Shown here one piece after another: positions 8,570-17,934 of a stretch of 64,000 nt of DNA. A model generated the notes under the pieces. It ran no database searches. It was given only the letters and a program-made list of their open reading frames with translations, and had not been told where the DNA came from. The stretch spans positions 25,077 through 89,076 of the forward strand of contig JAZLFR010000080.1 in NCBI GenBank assembly GCA_045615885.1, in the 5' to 3' direction. A program made the translations under genes and the position numbers. The DNA comes from UBA1765 sp045615885 (GTDB lineage: Bacteria > Fibrobacterota > Fibrobacteria > Fibrobacterales > Fibrobacteraceae). Within the stretch, counting starts at the first letter, position 1; each line of letters opens with the position of its first letter.

Positions 8570-9709
8570 CTATAAATCCCGTTGCAAAATTTCAATCTGT
8601 TCCTTTGCCCAGTCTTCAAAAGTGTCGTCGGCGATGCGGCGCTTGACTTCTTGCATCAGATGAACGTAGAAGTGCAGGTTGTGAATTGTGGCGAGCGTCA
8701 TGCCGAGCATTTCCTTTGCATTGAACAAGTGACGGAGGTAGGCTCGGCTGTAGTTGCGGCAGCAATAGCAGTCGCAATTCGGGTCGAGCGGTTCGTCTGT
8801 ATCTTGTGCAAAGCGGCCTGCCTTGTAGCGGAGCACGCCTTTGCTTGTAAACACCATGCCGTTGCGGGCGTTCCTTGTAGGCATCACGCAGTCGCACATG
8901 TCTACGCCGCGGAGCACCATTTCAAGAAGGTTCCACGGTGTGCCAACGCCCATCACGTAGCGGGCGCGATCTTCTGGCAAATGGTCTGTGCAGAAGTCCG
9001 TGATTTCGTACATGGTCTCTGCAGGTTCGCCAACAGAAAGGCCGCCCATGGCATAGCCATCTGGGCCAATTTCCTTGAGCGCTTCAATAGCCTTTAGGCG
9101 GAGCTCCTTGTGCATGCCGCCCTGCACAATGCCAAAGAAATATTGCGGGTAGCCGTGAATAGGCGGGTTCTCTTCGAGCCATGCCTTTGCTTCGCGAGTC
9201 CACTTGAGCGTGAGTTCCAGGGACTTGTTTGCTTCTGGGACAGTGCTTGGGTACGGAGTGCATTCATCGAATGCCATGATAATGTCGGCGCCGATTTTGC
9301 GCTGCGCTTCCATGACGCTCGCTGGCGAAAAGAAATGCCTGGAACCGTCGATATGGCTCTGAAAGTGAACGCCTTCCTCTGTAATCTTGCGGAATTGCTT
9401 AAGACTCCAGACTTGGAAACCACCACTGTCTGTGAGCATAGGACCATGCCAGCCCATGAACTTTTGCACACCGCCAGCCTTTGCCACAAGGTCTGTACCC
9501 GGGCGCAAGTACAAGTGGTAGGTGTTTGCCAAAATGATTTCGGCTTCCATTTCGTGAAGGTCTCGGGAAGAAATTCCCTTGACGGTAGCAGCTGTGCCGA
9601 CTGGCATAAAAATTGGAGTGGTGATTTCACCATGCGCAGTCGTAATCTTTCCGAGTCTGGCTTTAGACTTGGAGGAAGTCTTGATTAGTTCAAAAGGATT
9701 CTTGTTCAT
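8570..9709 (-). CDS. tgt: tRNA-guanine transglycosylase (queuine tRNA-ribosyltransferase)
   Basis: Tgt replaces guanine 34 in the anticodon of GUN tRNAs with preQ1 on the way to queuosine. The 379-residue protein has TDSGGFQVWSL with the catalytic Asp94, the base-recognition GGLSVGEP, the CDCVMPTRNARNG segment with the second catalytic Asp, and a CDCYCC...H zinc site near the C-terminus. Length is normal (about 370-385). It lies on the minus strand with trmFO about 2 kb downstream, so two tRNA-modification genes share this stretch, although repeats between them argue against a single transcript. Confidence 0.97.
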   Translation of the reverse strand: MNKNPFELIKTSSKSKARLGKITTAHGEITTPIFMPVGTAATVKGISSRDLHEMEAEIILANTYHLYLRPGTDLVAKAGGVQKFMGWHGPMLTDSGGFQVWSLKQFRKITEEGVHFQSHIDGSRHFFSPASVMEAQRKIGADIIMAFDECTPYPSTVPEANKSLELTLKWTREAKAWLEENPPIHGYPQYFFGIVQGGMHKELRLKAIEALKEIGPDGYAMGGLSVGEPAETMYEITDFCTDHLPEDRARYVMGVGTPWNLLEMVLRGVDMCDCVMPTRNARNGMVFTSKGVLRYKAGRFAQDTDEPLDPNCDCYCCRNYSRAYLRHLFNAKEMLGMTLATIHNLHFYVHLMQEVKRRIADDTFEDWAKEQIEILQRDL

Positions 9710-9743
9710 TTGCAGACAAAGTTAGAAAAATAAAATTTGCGAA

Positions 9744-11345
9744 TCAGTAGAGTATGATTAGCTTGTCTGTTTTCCCGGACCTTCCGGCTCTATAGAAATA
9801 CAGTCCCGGGGCAAAAAGATTTTTCACCTCATTTTCAGCAATGCAGAATTCTGTAGCGCTGTATTCAAAATTGTTTATAAGGGATCCGCGGCGAGTCCTA
9901 ATTTCAATAATCGATTGGGTATCTGGCAGCCCTGTAAAACAGAGCGGTGTATTGCCCTTCCAGGGATTTGGGTAGGCGAAAAATTTGGACACATGCGAAG
10001 AGTCGTTGGTGAATTTTTTTGTGTCGAGATTGCTATACACGAGAATGCTTGAGTCAGCTTCGAAAATTTTTAGATAATGCCTGCTGTATTCTGCCTGGGA
10101 GTTTATTTTGATGGTTTCCACGCTATCATTTTTTCTTAAGATGTAAGATATTGTGCCAGGAACGTTTAGAGGGTATTCCTTTGTTACCTGATAGGAAAAA
10201 TAAAAATGATTTTCTGGCGGAATGGAGTTTTTGAATGATGATATGGTAGGCCACAAATTTTGATCACCGTTTAGAGGTTTTATGTTCTTGTTGTCTTTTA
10301 TTTGGTCGAAACGCTTGCCTGAAAAATAAATGCGTTCTGCAAAATTGTGAAAAAGTGAATCTGCATTTTTGTGGAATGCGTTTGTGGCAGCAATGAAATG
10401 AGTCTTGAATGGTTCAGTCGGCTTTTTTGAATAGCTTTCCCAGATTTTAGTGTCGAAAGTCTTGTCGACGGAATTGTACATTGAAATCAATAGAGGGGCA
10501 ATAGAATAATGGTCGCTAATCATTTCTATGCTGCTCCAATTCATGTTGAAAAAATCATCAAGATGTGAAAAATAATCATCGACATCGGGTGCTCCGATTT
10601 CTTCCATGGCTATGCTTGCGGCTTCAACCCATAATGTTGGATAAGCATTGATGTCTAGGTATCTGCATTCTACTGCATGGTACAATTCATGGAAGGCTGT
10701 TATGCGGATTGCTGCTCCAAAGTTTTGTGCATACGAATAGCCGTAGGTTTTGTTTATCATGGCTGCATCTGGTTTGTAGTAACGGCATTCAATGGAATCC
10801 TTTTTTTGCACGCCTATCGATGCTCCTGTTGCGGAGTATTGAAAATCATTTTCAATAAGGATTTCAGAATATTCGCTGTACCTGGGGCTAGGTAGCGTTA
10901 AGCCGAAGCAACCGTGAAATCCGCCAATGCTTTCTACATCGCGAACAGAACCGATGTCTGCAATTTCAACGGGATACAAATTGTTTGGAACTGGCTTTTT
11001 AAAATGGTATGTTGTCAGGAAACCTTTAGGTGCAAGAGTTTTGTTTTCTTTAGTGAATAGTGCGTAGGCCTCTTCCATGGATTTTGCAACGGAATCTACA
11101 AAGGCCTGCGTTGTGGCATGAATTCCCTCTGTTGTGTAGAAGATCGCAAAATGAGCTGTCGTTTTCGTGAAAACCGAGTCGAAATAAGCTTCCGCCGGGC
11201 ACATTAGCAGCTTTGAGTTTTTTGCAAGTGTTTTGCCTTCTTTGCTTTGCTGCATATAGTTCATCATCCTCACTGTTCCGCAAGTTTCCGTTGCAGATAA
11301 AGAGGAAACGAATACAACCAAAAGTAGAAGCGCGAACTTTAGCAT
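9744..11345 (-). CDS. Secreted zinc metalloprotease-like protein with C-terminal sorting tail (MXAN_6640-like)
   Basis: From the ATG at 11345 the protein is 533 residues, with a clear signal peptide (MLKFALLLLVVFVSSLSA). A gluzincin-type motif HELYH lies at 219-223, followed by WVEAASIAMEE, where the third metal ligand would be expected. The last about 80 residues (YPNPW..., ending APGLYFYRAG...LIILY) look like the beta-sandwich sorting tail used by type IX-like secretion. This ATG overlaps the upstream ubiD stop by 7 bp (ATGCTAA), which favours it over the upstream in-frame start that would add 41 unlikely residues. Substrate unknown. Confidence 0.75.
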   Translation of the reverse strand: MLKFALLLLVVFVSSLSATETCGTVRMMNYMQQSKEGKTLAKNSKLLMCPAEAYFDSVFTKTTAHFAIFYTTEGIHATTQAFVDSVAKSMEEAYALFTKENKTLAPKGFLTTYHFKKPVPNNLYPVEIADIGSVRDVESIGGFHGCFGLTLPSPRYSEYSEILIENDFQYSATGASIGVQKKDSIECRYYKPDAAMINKTYGYSYAQNFGAAIRITAFHELYHAVECRYLDINAYPTLWVEAASIAMEEIGAPDVDDYFSHLDDFFNMNWSSIEMISDHYSIAPLLISMYNSVDKTFDTKIWESYSKKPTEPFKTHFIAATNAFHKNADSLFHNFAERIYFSGKRFDQIKDNKNIKPLNGDQNLWPTISSFKNSIPPENHFYFSYQVTKEYPLNVPGTISYILRKNDSVETIKINSQAEYSRHYLKIFEADSSILVYSNLDTKKFTNDSSHVSKFFAYPNPWKGNTPLCFTGLPDTQSIIEIRTRRGSLINNFEYSATEFCIAENEVKNLFAPGLYFYRAGRSGKTDKLIILY

Positions 11346-13144
11346 TGCCTGCAGTTCTCTGCGAGAATGTTTTTTGCTCTTGCCATTACCGCATCTGGCA
11401 TTTCTAGCGGGAGTTGGTAGCCCGGCTTCATGCGCGCATCGATGATGAGGGGTGCTTCGGCCGTCCAATGCTTGTCTACAATGCGTTCGCGCACGCCATG
11501 CACGTCTTGCGCCGGGGCGGAGCGCGTAAATGTTACCCAGAGCCAGTTGTCAAATGTCTTTGCCGTAAATTCGGAATCGTCGGCAATGGTGATGAGCGGG
11601 TAGGCGTCTCGTTTTTCGAAGGCTTCAAGAGCTTTTGAAAGTTCATCGACATTGGCGTTTGGCGTGGCTTCGATAGCGAGAATGCCTGGCGCAACTTGAC
11701 GTGGCTTGCTAAAGCCCTGCGGCAAATGGAGCGTGCTAGCGTCACTTGCAAAGTCTGTACCGAGCGTTCGGCATGGTTCGCCCGCGGCGCTGATGATTAC
11801 CTTGGAACCATGGTTGAGCGATGTTCCCGAGTAGTCGAGCGTGTCGATTGTCGTTGATGTTTGAAAATGCAGGTCGCGTTCAATGTGCAGACGTTCCAAG
11901 ACATGCGTAAAGAAGCCTTGAACGTCGCGCACAGAAAGTGCGCTGGAATCTTCGCGGGCGGCAATCACAAGGTATTTGGCAAGCGAAGCCTGGTTAAAAC
12001 CGAGTAGCGCGTTTGCAACCTTGTGCAGTTCCATCGGTTCGCGCGGGCCGTAAGGCACAAAGCGTTCGCTTCCAATGGCAAGCAGCAGCGGGTGTACGCC
12101 GGCTGCATCGACCGCGTTCATTTCGTGGAGTCCGGCGACAGACACTGGAACCATCGGGCCCACAAGTTCATGGATCATGTTGCCAAAGACGGTATCTTCC
12201 GAAGGAGGGCGACCAACAACGGTGAATGGGAAGATGGCGTTCTTTTTGTGGAATACATGCTTCACCTTCATGTAGGGGAACAGGTGCTCTGCGGAGTAGT
12301 AGCCGACATGGTCTCCGAACGGACCTTCAGGTTTTAGTTCCGGCTGCACTTCGCCGAGAATGCAGAAGTCTGCATCGGCCGAAACGCACCAGCCATCGTG
12401 CATTTTGTAGCGGAAGGAGCGCCCGGCAAGAACCCCTGAAAATACCATTTCAGGAATGTTGTCTGGCATGGGCATCGCCGCTGCAAGCGTATGTGCCGGA
12501 GGGCCGCCCAGGAACACGCTCACTTTGAGCGGCTTGCCAAGTTCCATTGCTTTTTGGTGGTGCTTTGCAATGCCTCGGTTGATCTGGTAGTGCAAGCCGC
12601 ATTCGTCGCCGGCGTAGCTTCTGCCTGCAATCTGGATGCGGTACATGCCCACGTTGGAACGCATTATGTTCGGCGCATCTGGCGGCAGCGTGCAGACTTG
12701 CGGAAGCGTTAAGAAGGCGCCGCCGTCACCGGGGTAGGAATGCAGCATTGGCAAGTCGGCAAGGGTGCATTCGTTTTGTAGAACCGGTGCAGAAAACGCC
12801 TTGAACGGCAGGGCGTGCAGGCCGATGAACGGTAGGCGAGGCCATTCCCTGAAGCTTTTGACCATGTCTTTGGGCGAAGCCTTCGCGCGGATGGCAGTCT
12901 TCATTGCCGGGAGCGTTTTTCGGAATAAAAAGGCTGCTCTTTCCTCTGTACCAAAGATGTTGCCTGCTGCACGGAACGGGGAGCCCTTGACGTGTTCAAA
13001 AAGCAACGCAGGCCCATTGTTTAAATAGGCCTCGCGGGCAATGGCTGCCATTTCCAGGTAGGGGTCAACTTCAGTCTTGATGCGCTGGAGCATTCCTGCG
13101 CGTTCCAAGTCAAGAAGCGCTTGTTCCAGCGAACTGTAGGCCAT
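11339..13144 (-). CDS. UbiD family prenylated-FMN-dependent decarboxylase
   Basis: The family performs reversible decarboxylation of aromatic or unsaturated acids using prenyl-FMN made by UbiX. The 601-residue length, the N-terminal NGPALLFEHVKGSPFRAAGNIFGT, and the central GRSYAGDECGLHYQINRGIAKHH and PEGPFGDHVGYYS segments fit the family. UbiD homologues act in ubiquinone or menaquinone synthesis and in aromatic acid use. For an anaerobic Fibrobacter, a menaquinone role (including the futalosine route) is the likeliest guess. It starts 2 bp after an SRPBCC gene and overlaps the downstream protease by 7 bp. Confidence 0.9.
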   Translation of the reverse strand: MAYSSLEQALLDLERAGMLQRIKTEVDPYLEMAAIAREAYLNNGPALLFEHVKGSPFRAAGNIFGTEERAAFLFRKTLPAMKTAIRAKASPKDMVKSFREWPRLPFIGLHALPFKAFSAPVLQNECTLADLPMLHSYPGDGGAFLTLPQVCTLPPDAPNIMRSNVGMYRIQIAGRSYAGDECGLHYQINRGIAKHHQKAMELGKPLKVSVFLGGPPAHTLAAAMPMPDNIPEMVFSGVLAGRSFRYKMHDGWCVSADADFCILGEVQPELKPEGPFGDHVGYYSAEHLFPYMKVKHVFHKKNAIFPFTVVGRPPSEDTVFGNMIHELVGPMVPVSVAGLHEMNAVDAAGVHPLLLAIGSERFVPYGPREPMELHKVANALLGFNQASLAKYLVIAAREDSSALSVRDVQGFFTHVLERLHIERDLHFQTSTTIDTLDYSGTSLNHGSKVIISAAGEPCRTLGTDFASDASTLHLPQGFSKPRQVAPGILAIEATPNANVDELSKALEAFEKRDAYPLITIADDSEFTAKTFDNWLWVTFTRSAPAQDVHGVRERIVDKHWTAEAPLIIDARMKPGYQLPLEMPDAVMARAKNILAENCRQC

Positions 13145-13146
13145 TG

Positions 13147-13623
13147 TTAGCCTGCTGTATTGCGGAGTGCGACGAACGCGCCTGTCTGCTTTTCTTTTTC
13201 GTAGCGCATGGCGATATCGTAAGCCTTGGCGCGGGATTCCATTTCGTAGCGGACCTGAGCATTGTCCACAACCTGCTGCAGGCCATCCGGTTCGCCCTGG
13301 AATTCAAAATAATCTTCGCAAACAGTAAGTGCGCCATCCATCTTGAAGGAATGCTTGGCGATGAAGCCGCGGAACGGGCCTTCTGCCAGGCGTACAGTAA
13401 TTTCTTTTTCGTTGGCGGAACTGATCACGCCGGTCCACTGCAGGCGGTGTGCGCCATTGCAGAGTGTGTAACGAACTGTAGCCGACTTGCCAAAACCTTC
13501 AGGAAAATAAAAACTAAGTACTGCTTTTTCTTCGGTCTGGATTCTAAGTGGAGCAACGCGCATCCAATCAAGAATGCGTTCGCAAGAATACTCAAACCAT
13601 GACGTTTGCGCAAATTTCACCAT
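13147..13623 (-). CDS. SRPBCC (START-like) family protein
   Basis: The 158-residue protein shows the alternating strand pattern of polyketide-cyclase/SRPBCC proteins. It has an N-terminal VKFAQTSWFEYSCERILDWM, the LQWTGVISSANEKEITVRLAEGPFRGF middle and a C-terminal long helix. This fold binds a hydrophobic ligand in a cavity. It is the first gene of the leftward unit, with the ubiD-type gene 2 bp downstream, so it may bind the substrate or product of that enzyme (inference). Confidence 0.65.
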   Translation of the reverse strand: MVKFAQTSWFEYSCERILDWMRVAPLRIQTEEKAVLSFYFPEGFGKSATVRYTLCNGAHRLQWTGVISSANEKEITVRLAEGPFRGFIAKHSFKMDGALTVCEDYFEFQGEPDGLQQVVDNAQVRYEMESRAKAYDIAMRYEKEKQTGAFVALRNTAG

Positions 13624-13723
13624 AAGTGCTCACAAAGATAATAAAAAAGGAGCGTAAGGACGAGAAAATGTGCGTTTAAAAAGCCATTTGCCCTCTTTTT
13701 GAGGTAATTTATCATTATTTAAT

Positions 13724-13770
13724 GCATTTTGTGGTACTTTTGGTACAGTTTTGCTTATTTTTACGGCGTA
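13724..13770. promoter_or_regulatory. Possible operator: TGGTAC direct repeat before the GntR-type gene
   Basis: TGGTACTTTTGGTACA lies just upstream of the preferred regulator start at 13770, giving two TGGTAC half-sites separated by four bases. It sits in the divergent gap between the leftward SRPBCC operon and the rightward regulator, where autoregulation would act. The motif is short and may be chance. Confidence 0.3.
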
Positions 13771-15134
13771 TGCGAAAGAGTATTGTTGAAAATTTATTGA
13801 ATTCTGCCCATTCCGATGGAGATCAGCTGCCTTCTGTCAGGGCGTTGATGAATGCTTTTAAAGCGTCGTCGGCCACGGTGCAGGCGGCGTTGAGAATGCT
13901 TGAAAATGACGGGAAAATCCATTGCGTGCACGGTAAAGGCAATTTTTGGGGGTACGCTCCCCAAAAGGTTGTGATTCCGGCGGCGCACGAAACTGCAGAA
14001 AAACGTTTGGCAAGGCTCTTTGTCGAAGATTTTGAAAAGGGTTTTCTGAGCCCGAAATCACCACTCCCCATGCTTAAGGAGCTACAGGCCCGCTACCAGG
14101 TTTCCCCTTTAGTTTTACGAATGTTTTTGGCTGAACAGGTCCGACTTTGCGTATTGCAGAAAGAGGGGCGCAAGTATACATTTGTCAAAAAGCTGGAACC
14201 GCGTTCCCGAATGCAGCTTACCGAAATTTTGTTCGTGACTCGTTGCAACCCGTGGGGGAGCTTTGCTGCTGAAAGTGAGCGTGAAATGGATTTTTTACGC
14301 AGTGTCTACCGCCGTGCAGGCAGCTCGCGTTACAAGCTGATCTTGCTCGGTTACAGTGAAGAACGTCAGGTACTTATGGATCGTAACGGCCGGGAATGCA
14401 GATTGACTGATTTTCCCAATGCGGTCGGCGCTGTTGTTTCTACGCTTCTTGTGATGAATCCGCTCCCCATGGTGCAGCTGTTTTCGAAAGTGTCCTATCC
14501 AGTTTCAATATGGTGGGAACATCCAGGCAATGAATTGCCCAAGGCCTTTTTGAAAAAGGAGAACTGGCTGTTTTTCAATTCGTCGTTTGGCAGGCAGCCC
14601 GGTGTGGAAATGGGGAAATTCTTGCAGCGTAGGGGTGTTACATCGATCGTCTATTTTTCCCCTTACCATAGCAGTTCCTGGTCTAAGGATCGCTTGCTTG
14701 GGCTGGAACAGGCTGGGTTGAACATAGTTCCTGCAATAGATGCAGAAATGGCAAGCCCCTGGGATTTTAGGCAGCTTGCCAAGCAGAAGGTCGAAAAGTA
14801 CGCTGTGGAATCTTATGCCCGCGAATTGACTCGTCAAAAGATGCTGGAACTGGTGAACCGTCTTCCCGAAAGAGCGAAAGTTTTGCCTTGGGTATGCGTG
14901 AACGATGAAGTAGCAAATACTTTGATAGAAATTGCAGATACGGGAGCCATACCGCTTTCTGAACAGATTTTTGGTTTTGACAATTCGGCCGAGAGTTACT
15001 TGCTGCGTTTGCCTTCGTACGATTTCAATACAGAAACGCTTGTCGAACAGATGTTCTATGCAATTGAGTGCCCTTCCGATTTTTTAAATATAAAAGCATT
15101 GAAGCAGATTCGTGGTACCGTTGTTGAAAAATAA
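13770..15134 (+). CDS. GntR-type transcriptional regulator with periplasmic-binding-protein-like sensor domain
   Basis: Residues 1-65 form a GntR winged helix (DGDQLPSVRALMNAFKASSATVQAALRMLENDG). A second HTH-like segment near 90-130 repeats part of this pattern (SPLPMLKELQARYQVSPLVLRMFLAEQ). The rest resembles the PBP1 (LacI-type) ligand-binding fold, suggesting control by a sugar-like ligand. The ATG at 13770 gives a 454-residue protein that begins where GntR domains normally begin. An ATG at 13722 would add 16 hydrophobic residues and is less likely. Targets are unknown, and it lies between the ubiD operon and the polymer operon. Confidence 0.78.
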   Translation: MRKSIVENLLNSAHSDGDQLPSVRALMNAFKASSATVQAALRMLENDGKIHCVHGKGNFWGYAPQKVVIPAAHETAEKRLARLFVEDFEKGFLSPKSPLPMLKELQARYQVSPLVLRMFLAEQVRLCVLQKEGRKYTFVKKLEPRSRMQLTEILFVTRCNPWGSFAAESEREMDFLRSVYRRAGSSRYKLILLGYSEERQVLMDRNGRECRLTDFPNAVGAVVSTLLVMNPLPMVQLFSKVSYPVSIWWEHPGNELPKAFLKKENWLFFNSSFGRQPGVEMGKFLQRRGVTSIVYFSPYHSSSWSKDRLLGLEQAGLNIVPAIDAEMASPWDFRQLAKQKVEKYAVESYARELTRQKMLELVNRLPERAKVLPWVCVNDEVANTLIEIADTGAIPLSEQIFGFDNSAESYLLRLPSYDFNTETLVEQMFYAIECPSDFLNIKALKQIRGTVVEK

Positions 15135-15156
15135 ATTTCTACCTTTTTAGAACAGT

Positions 15157-16596
15157 ATGAACAATTTAGAGACTGATAGTAAATTTTTGAAAAAAGGCGC
15201 CATAATAAGCGTTGTTGGAACGATTCTCAAAGTCTGCGGACCTTTGCTGACCATATTGCTAGCCCGCATTTTTGGCCCTGCTGAATTTGGTATTTATGTA
15301 TCAATGCAAGCTCTTTTGCTTACCATTGCCAGAACAGCCACTCTCGGTCTAGATAAGGGGCTTTATTGGTATTTACCGCAAAATAAATTGAACAGTCGCC
15401 CTGACCATGACGGCATTATGGAATCGTTCTGGATATCGGTTGCAGTTGCTGCTCTATGTACGATATTCATTTTCGTTGGTTCCTTAACTCCGCTTATTTC
15501 AAAGGAACTTCCGTGGTATGCCGTATCGCTAGTATTTTTTGCAGGTTCCTATGTTTTCAGCAATACTTCTGAAAGCAATCGCCGCCCGCAAATTGCTATT
15601 TTCATCAATTCATTTTTTGTTGCGGTGCTTTCGCCTGCTTCCGCCATTTTGCTGCATTTTCTGGAGGTTCCGCATGCACTTCCGCTTGGTCTCCTGATTG
15701 GTCAAATGTGTGGCTTTTTTCTGCATTATACGCTCGTTCGCAAGCAGTTCCCGAGCATGCCTTTGATTCCGAATAAATTAATTTCGAAGACGTTGCTTGT
15801 GTATTCTTTGCCGCTTGGTTTTAATGAATTTGTAGCTGCCTTTTTGATTCGTTCTGGCCTTTGGATGGTTATGCTTTTTTTGGGACCGGAAAAAGCTGGC
15901 GCGTATGGAATCATGGTCACTATTTCAAATGCTCTACAAACGATTCGCGTGGGATTCAATCCGATTTTGACGCCCGTGATTGCCGGCATGAACAAGGATC
16001 GCTTGCAGACAGACTTGAAGCCGGTCTTTACATATTGCGTTTCAATGATTACGCTAATCCAGCTTGTCATTGGCTTCTTCATCGTGCTCTTCCCGGAAGA
16101 AATTTTGAGCATTGCTGGAAGCGCCTTTATTGTGCAGCCGGAAGCGCTCGGCATTCTTCTGTTTGTTCATTTGCTTTCCGGTTTCTTTGGACTTACGACA
16201 AACATCATGAATGGCATTGGCAAGAGTCTTTACACGCTTAAAATGAACCTGTTCTCGCTAGGTGTCGCTCTTGCTTCCGGTTACTTCCTGGTACCAGCCT
16301 TTGGACTTGTTGGGGCTGCACTTTCCATGCTCATCTACAACATGGTGGCTATGGTCTGGAACAATGTTTATTTGTTCTATCTAAAGCTTTGGCCGTATTC
16401 CATGAAACTTTGGTCACAGATAGTGTGGATGTTCGGTTTGATTGGTTTCTATATCCTTTTGAATATGCATTTCTTCACCCTTACACTAGTGCAGAAGGCT
16501 GGTTTGTATTTGGTGATTCTTGCTGCACTTGGGGTGCAATTCAAGATGCAAAAAAAACGCTTGGAAAGTGACAACGTTAGCGTAAAGCGCCACTAA
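15157..16596 (+). CDS. Oligosaccharide flippase (Wzx/MATE-like)
   Basis: A 479-residue polytopic protein with about 14 predicted membrane helices begins with a Wzx-like pattern (KKGAIISVVGTILKVCGPLLTILLARIFGPAEFGIY). It would move a lipid-linked glycan across the inner membrane. It starts the polymer locus and begins 22 bp after the regulator. Downstream genes supply an activated alcohol (TagD-like), LicD and LtaS-like transferases, so its cargo may be the polymer these modify. It differs clearly from the WzxE-like flippase at 561. Confidence 0.85.
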   Translation: MNNLETDSKFLKKGAIISVVGTILKVCGPLLTILLARIFGPAEFGIYVSMQALLLTIARTATLGLDKGLYWYLPQNKLNSRPDHDGIMESFWISVAVAALCTIFIFVGSLTPLISKELPWYAVSLVFFAGSYVFSNTSESNRRPQIAIFINSFFVAVLSPASAILLHFLEVPHALPLGLLIGQMCGFFLHYTLVRKQFPSMPLIPNKLISKTLLVYSLPLGFNEFVAAFLIRSGLWMVMLFLGPEKAGAYGIMVTISNALQTIRVGFNPILTPVIAGMNKDRLQTDLKPVFTYCVSMITLIQLVIGFFIVLFPEEILSIAGSAFIVQPEALGILLFVHLLSGFFGLTTNIMNGIGKSLYTLKMNLFSLGVALASGYFLVPAFGLVGAALSMLIYNMVAMVWNNVYLFYLKLWPYSMKLWSQIVWMFGLIGFYILLNMHFFTLTLVQKAGLYLVILAALGVQFKMQKKRLESDNVSVKRH

Positions 16597-16639
16597 AATG
16601 CAATTTTAGTCTATTTGTCGCCCATTAGTGGCAACGCTT
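16585..16639 (+). promoter_or_regulatory. Inverted repeats between flippase and cytidylyltransferase genes
   Basis: GCCACTAA (16589-16596, including the flippase stop) pairs with TTAGTGGC (16625-16632), and flanking AAGCG/CGCTT extend it. A second hairpin, ACTAAAA with TTTTAGT, is nested at 16592-16610. No T run follows, so it may attenuate transcription or stabilise RNA rather than terminate it. Confidence 0.35.
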
Positions 16640-16684
16640 CCTTTATCTGTGTAGAATTTGTCTATTTTTAGGGTAGAGGAATTT

Positions 16685-17125
16685 ATGAAAAAGTATAAAG
16701 TCGGTTTGACAGTCGGAGTCTTTGATTTGTTTCATGTAGGGCATTTGAACTTGCTTGAACGTTGCAAAGCTCAGTGTGAACACTTGATCGTTGCTGTTTG
16801 CGGTGATGATTATGTCACCCAGGTGAAGCACAAGGTTCCTGTAATTCTTGAACAGGATCGAATGCGGATTGTTGGAGCCTTGAAGTGTGTAGATGAGGTT
16901 TCCTCCATTACACTTGATGAAATTGACGACAAAATGTTGGCTCTTAAGAGATTCAAGTTCGATGTTCTTTTTTCGGGTGACGATTGGAAGGGTTCTGAAC
17001 GTTACAATAGAACAGAAAAGCAATTTGCTGAACTTGGGGTTAGCATTGAATATTTGCCATATACCAATGGCGTTTCCACATCTGATCTGAAAAACAGGAT
17101 GAAGAATGGGGAATCTGTAAAATGA
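16685..17125 (+). CDS. TagD-like glycerol-3-phosphate cytidylyltransferase family protein
   Basis: The 146-residue protein has the nucleotidyltransferase signature GVFDLFHVGHLNLLERCK, the GDDWKGS motif and the C-terminal LPYTNGVSTSDLKNRM. All closely follow TagD, which makes CDP-glycerol from CTP and sn-glycerol-3-phosphate for teichoic acid. CDP-ribitol, CDP-ethanolamine or CDP-choline synthesis by a relative is also possible. The ATG at 16685 has a ribosome site (AGAGGA) and is chosen over the TTG 27 bp upstream. The following LicD gene overlaps by 4 bp (ATGA), linking donor synthesis to transfer. Confidence 0.85.
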   Translation: MKKYKVGLTVGVFDLFHVGHLNLLERCKAQCEHLIVAVCGDDYVTQVKHKVPVILEQDRMRIVGALKCVDEVSSITLDEIDDKMLALKRFKFDVLFSGDDWKGSERYNRTEKQFAELGVSIEYLPYTNGVSTSDLKNRMKNGESVK

Positions 17126-17928
17126 GAAAAATGAGTCAGGAAGAAGTCAGAACAGTCCAGATGGACATTCTTGACGAAGTCGCTCGGATTTGCAAGGATA
17201 ACAACATTCAGTATTATCTAGCCTTTGGTTCTCTGCTAGGTGCCGTGCGTCATAAGGGATACATCCCTTGGGATGATGATATTGACATTTGCGTTGTTCG
17301 TGATGATTATGAAAAATTGCTTGAAATTTTAAAAAGCAAGGATTCCGACAAAAAGGAATATCTATCCGTTGTCGATAACAAGTCCAAAGACTACTTCTAT
17401 CCTTTTGCAAAGGTTGTGGATGATAGGACAAAACTTGATATGGAACGCCATACAGGTAGTCATGGTGTCTGGATTGATATTTTCCCTTTGGATGGTGTGA
17501 CCGATTCCTTCTATGCCGCGAAATTCCACATGGGCTTTTGCGCCTTTTTAAGAGTTGTCGCCTTGGCTATGGATGCTAATTTTGCAAAATCCAAAATAGG
17601 TTTTGATTGGTTCTATAAGCGTCTGTTCAATGCCATGGCCCATGTTATTGGCATGAAGCGTTTTTGCCGTATTCACGAATGGTTTTTCAAGTTTTACAAG
17701 GTTAAGAATTCCAAGTACATCGCCAATCTTTTTACCAACAATGGAACTCGCTCCATGATGGATAAAGAGAAACTGTTGAAAGTGGCCACGTACAGTTTTG
17801 AAGATCGTGCGTATGAAGGCTATGCCGAATACGATTACTACCTGAAGCGTATGTATGGTGACTACATGAAACTTCCTCCGATGGAAAAACGGATTACACA
17901 CGCTTTTGACGCATGGTGGAAGGATTGA
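17122..17928 (+). CDS. LicD family phosphotransferase
   Basis: LicD proteins transfer a phospho-alcohol (phosphocholine, or in relatives phosphoribitol or phosphoglycerol) from a CDP donor to a glycan. The 268-residue protein has the hallmark GSLLGAVRHKGYIPWDDD at 36-53 with the metal-binding aspartates. Its ATG overlaps the stop of the TagD-like gene. The simplest reading is that the CDP-alcohol made by that enzyme is the donor here. The acceptor is unknown. The family assignment is firm, the substrate is inferred. Confidence 0.9.
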   Translation: MRKMSQEEVRTVQMDILDEVARICKDNNIQYYLAFGSLLGAVRHKGYIPWDDDIDICVVRDDYEKLLEILKSKDSDKKEYLSVVDNKSKDYFYPFAKVVDDRTKLDMERHTGSHGVWIDIFPLDGVTDSFYAAKFHMGFCAFLRVVALAMDANFAKSKIGFDWFYKRLFNAMAHVIGMKRFCRIHEWFFKFYKVKNSKYIANLFTNNGTRSMMDKEKLLKVATYSFEDRAYEGYAEYDYYLKRMYGDYMKLPPMEKRITHAFDAWWKD

Positions 17929-17934
17929 TTTTTT

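Noticed and set aside
11346..11468. Upstream extension of the metalloprotease (41 more residues)
   Set aside because: It would hide the signal peptide inside the protein, and the added residues are simply the ubiD end read in another frame.
13722..13769. Earlier ATG for the GntR-type regulator
   Set aside because: It would add a hydrophobic stretch before the winged helix, unlike the family, and would overlap the candidate operator.
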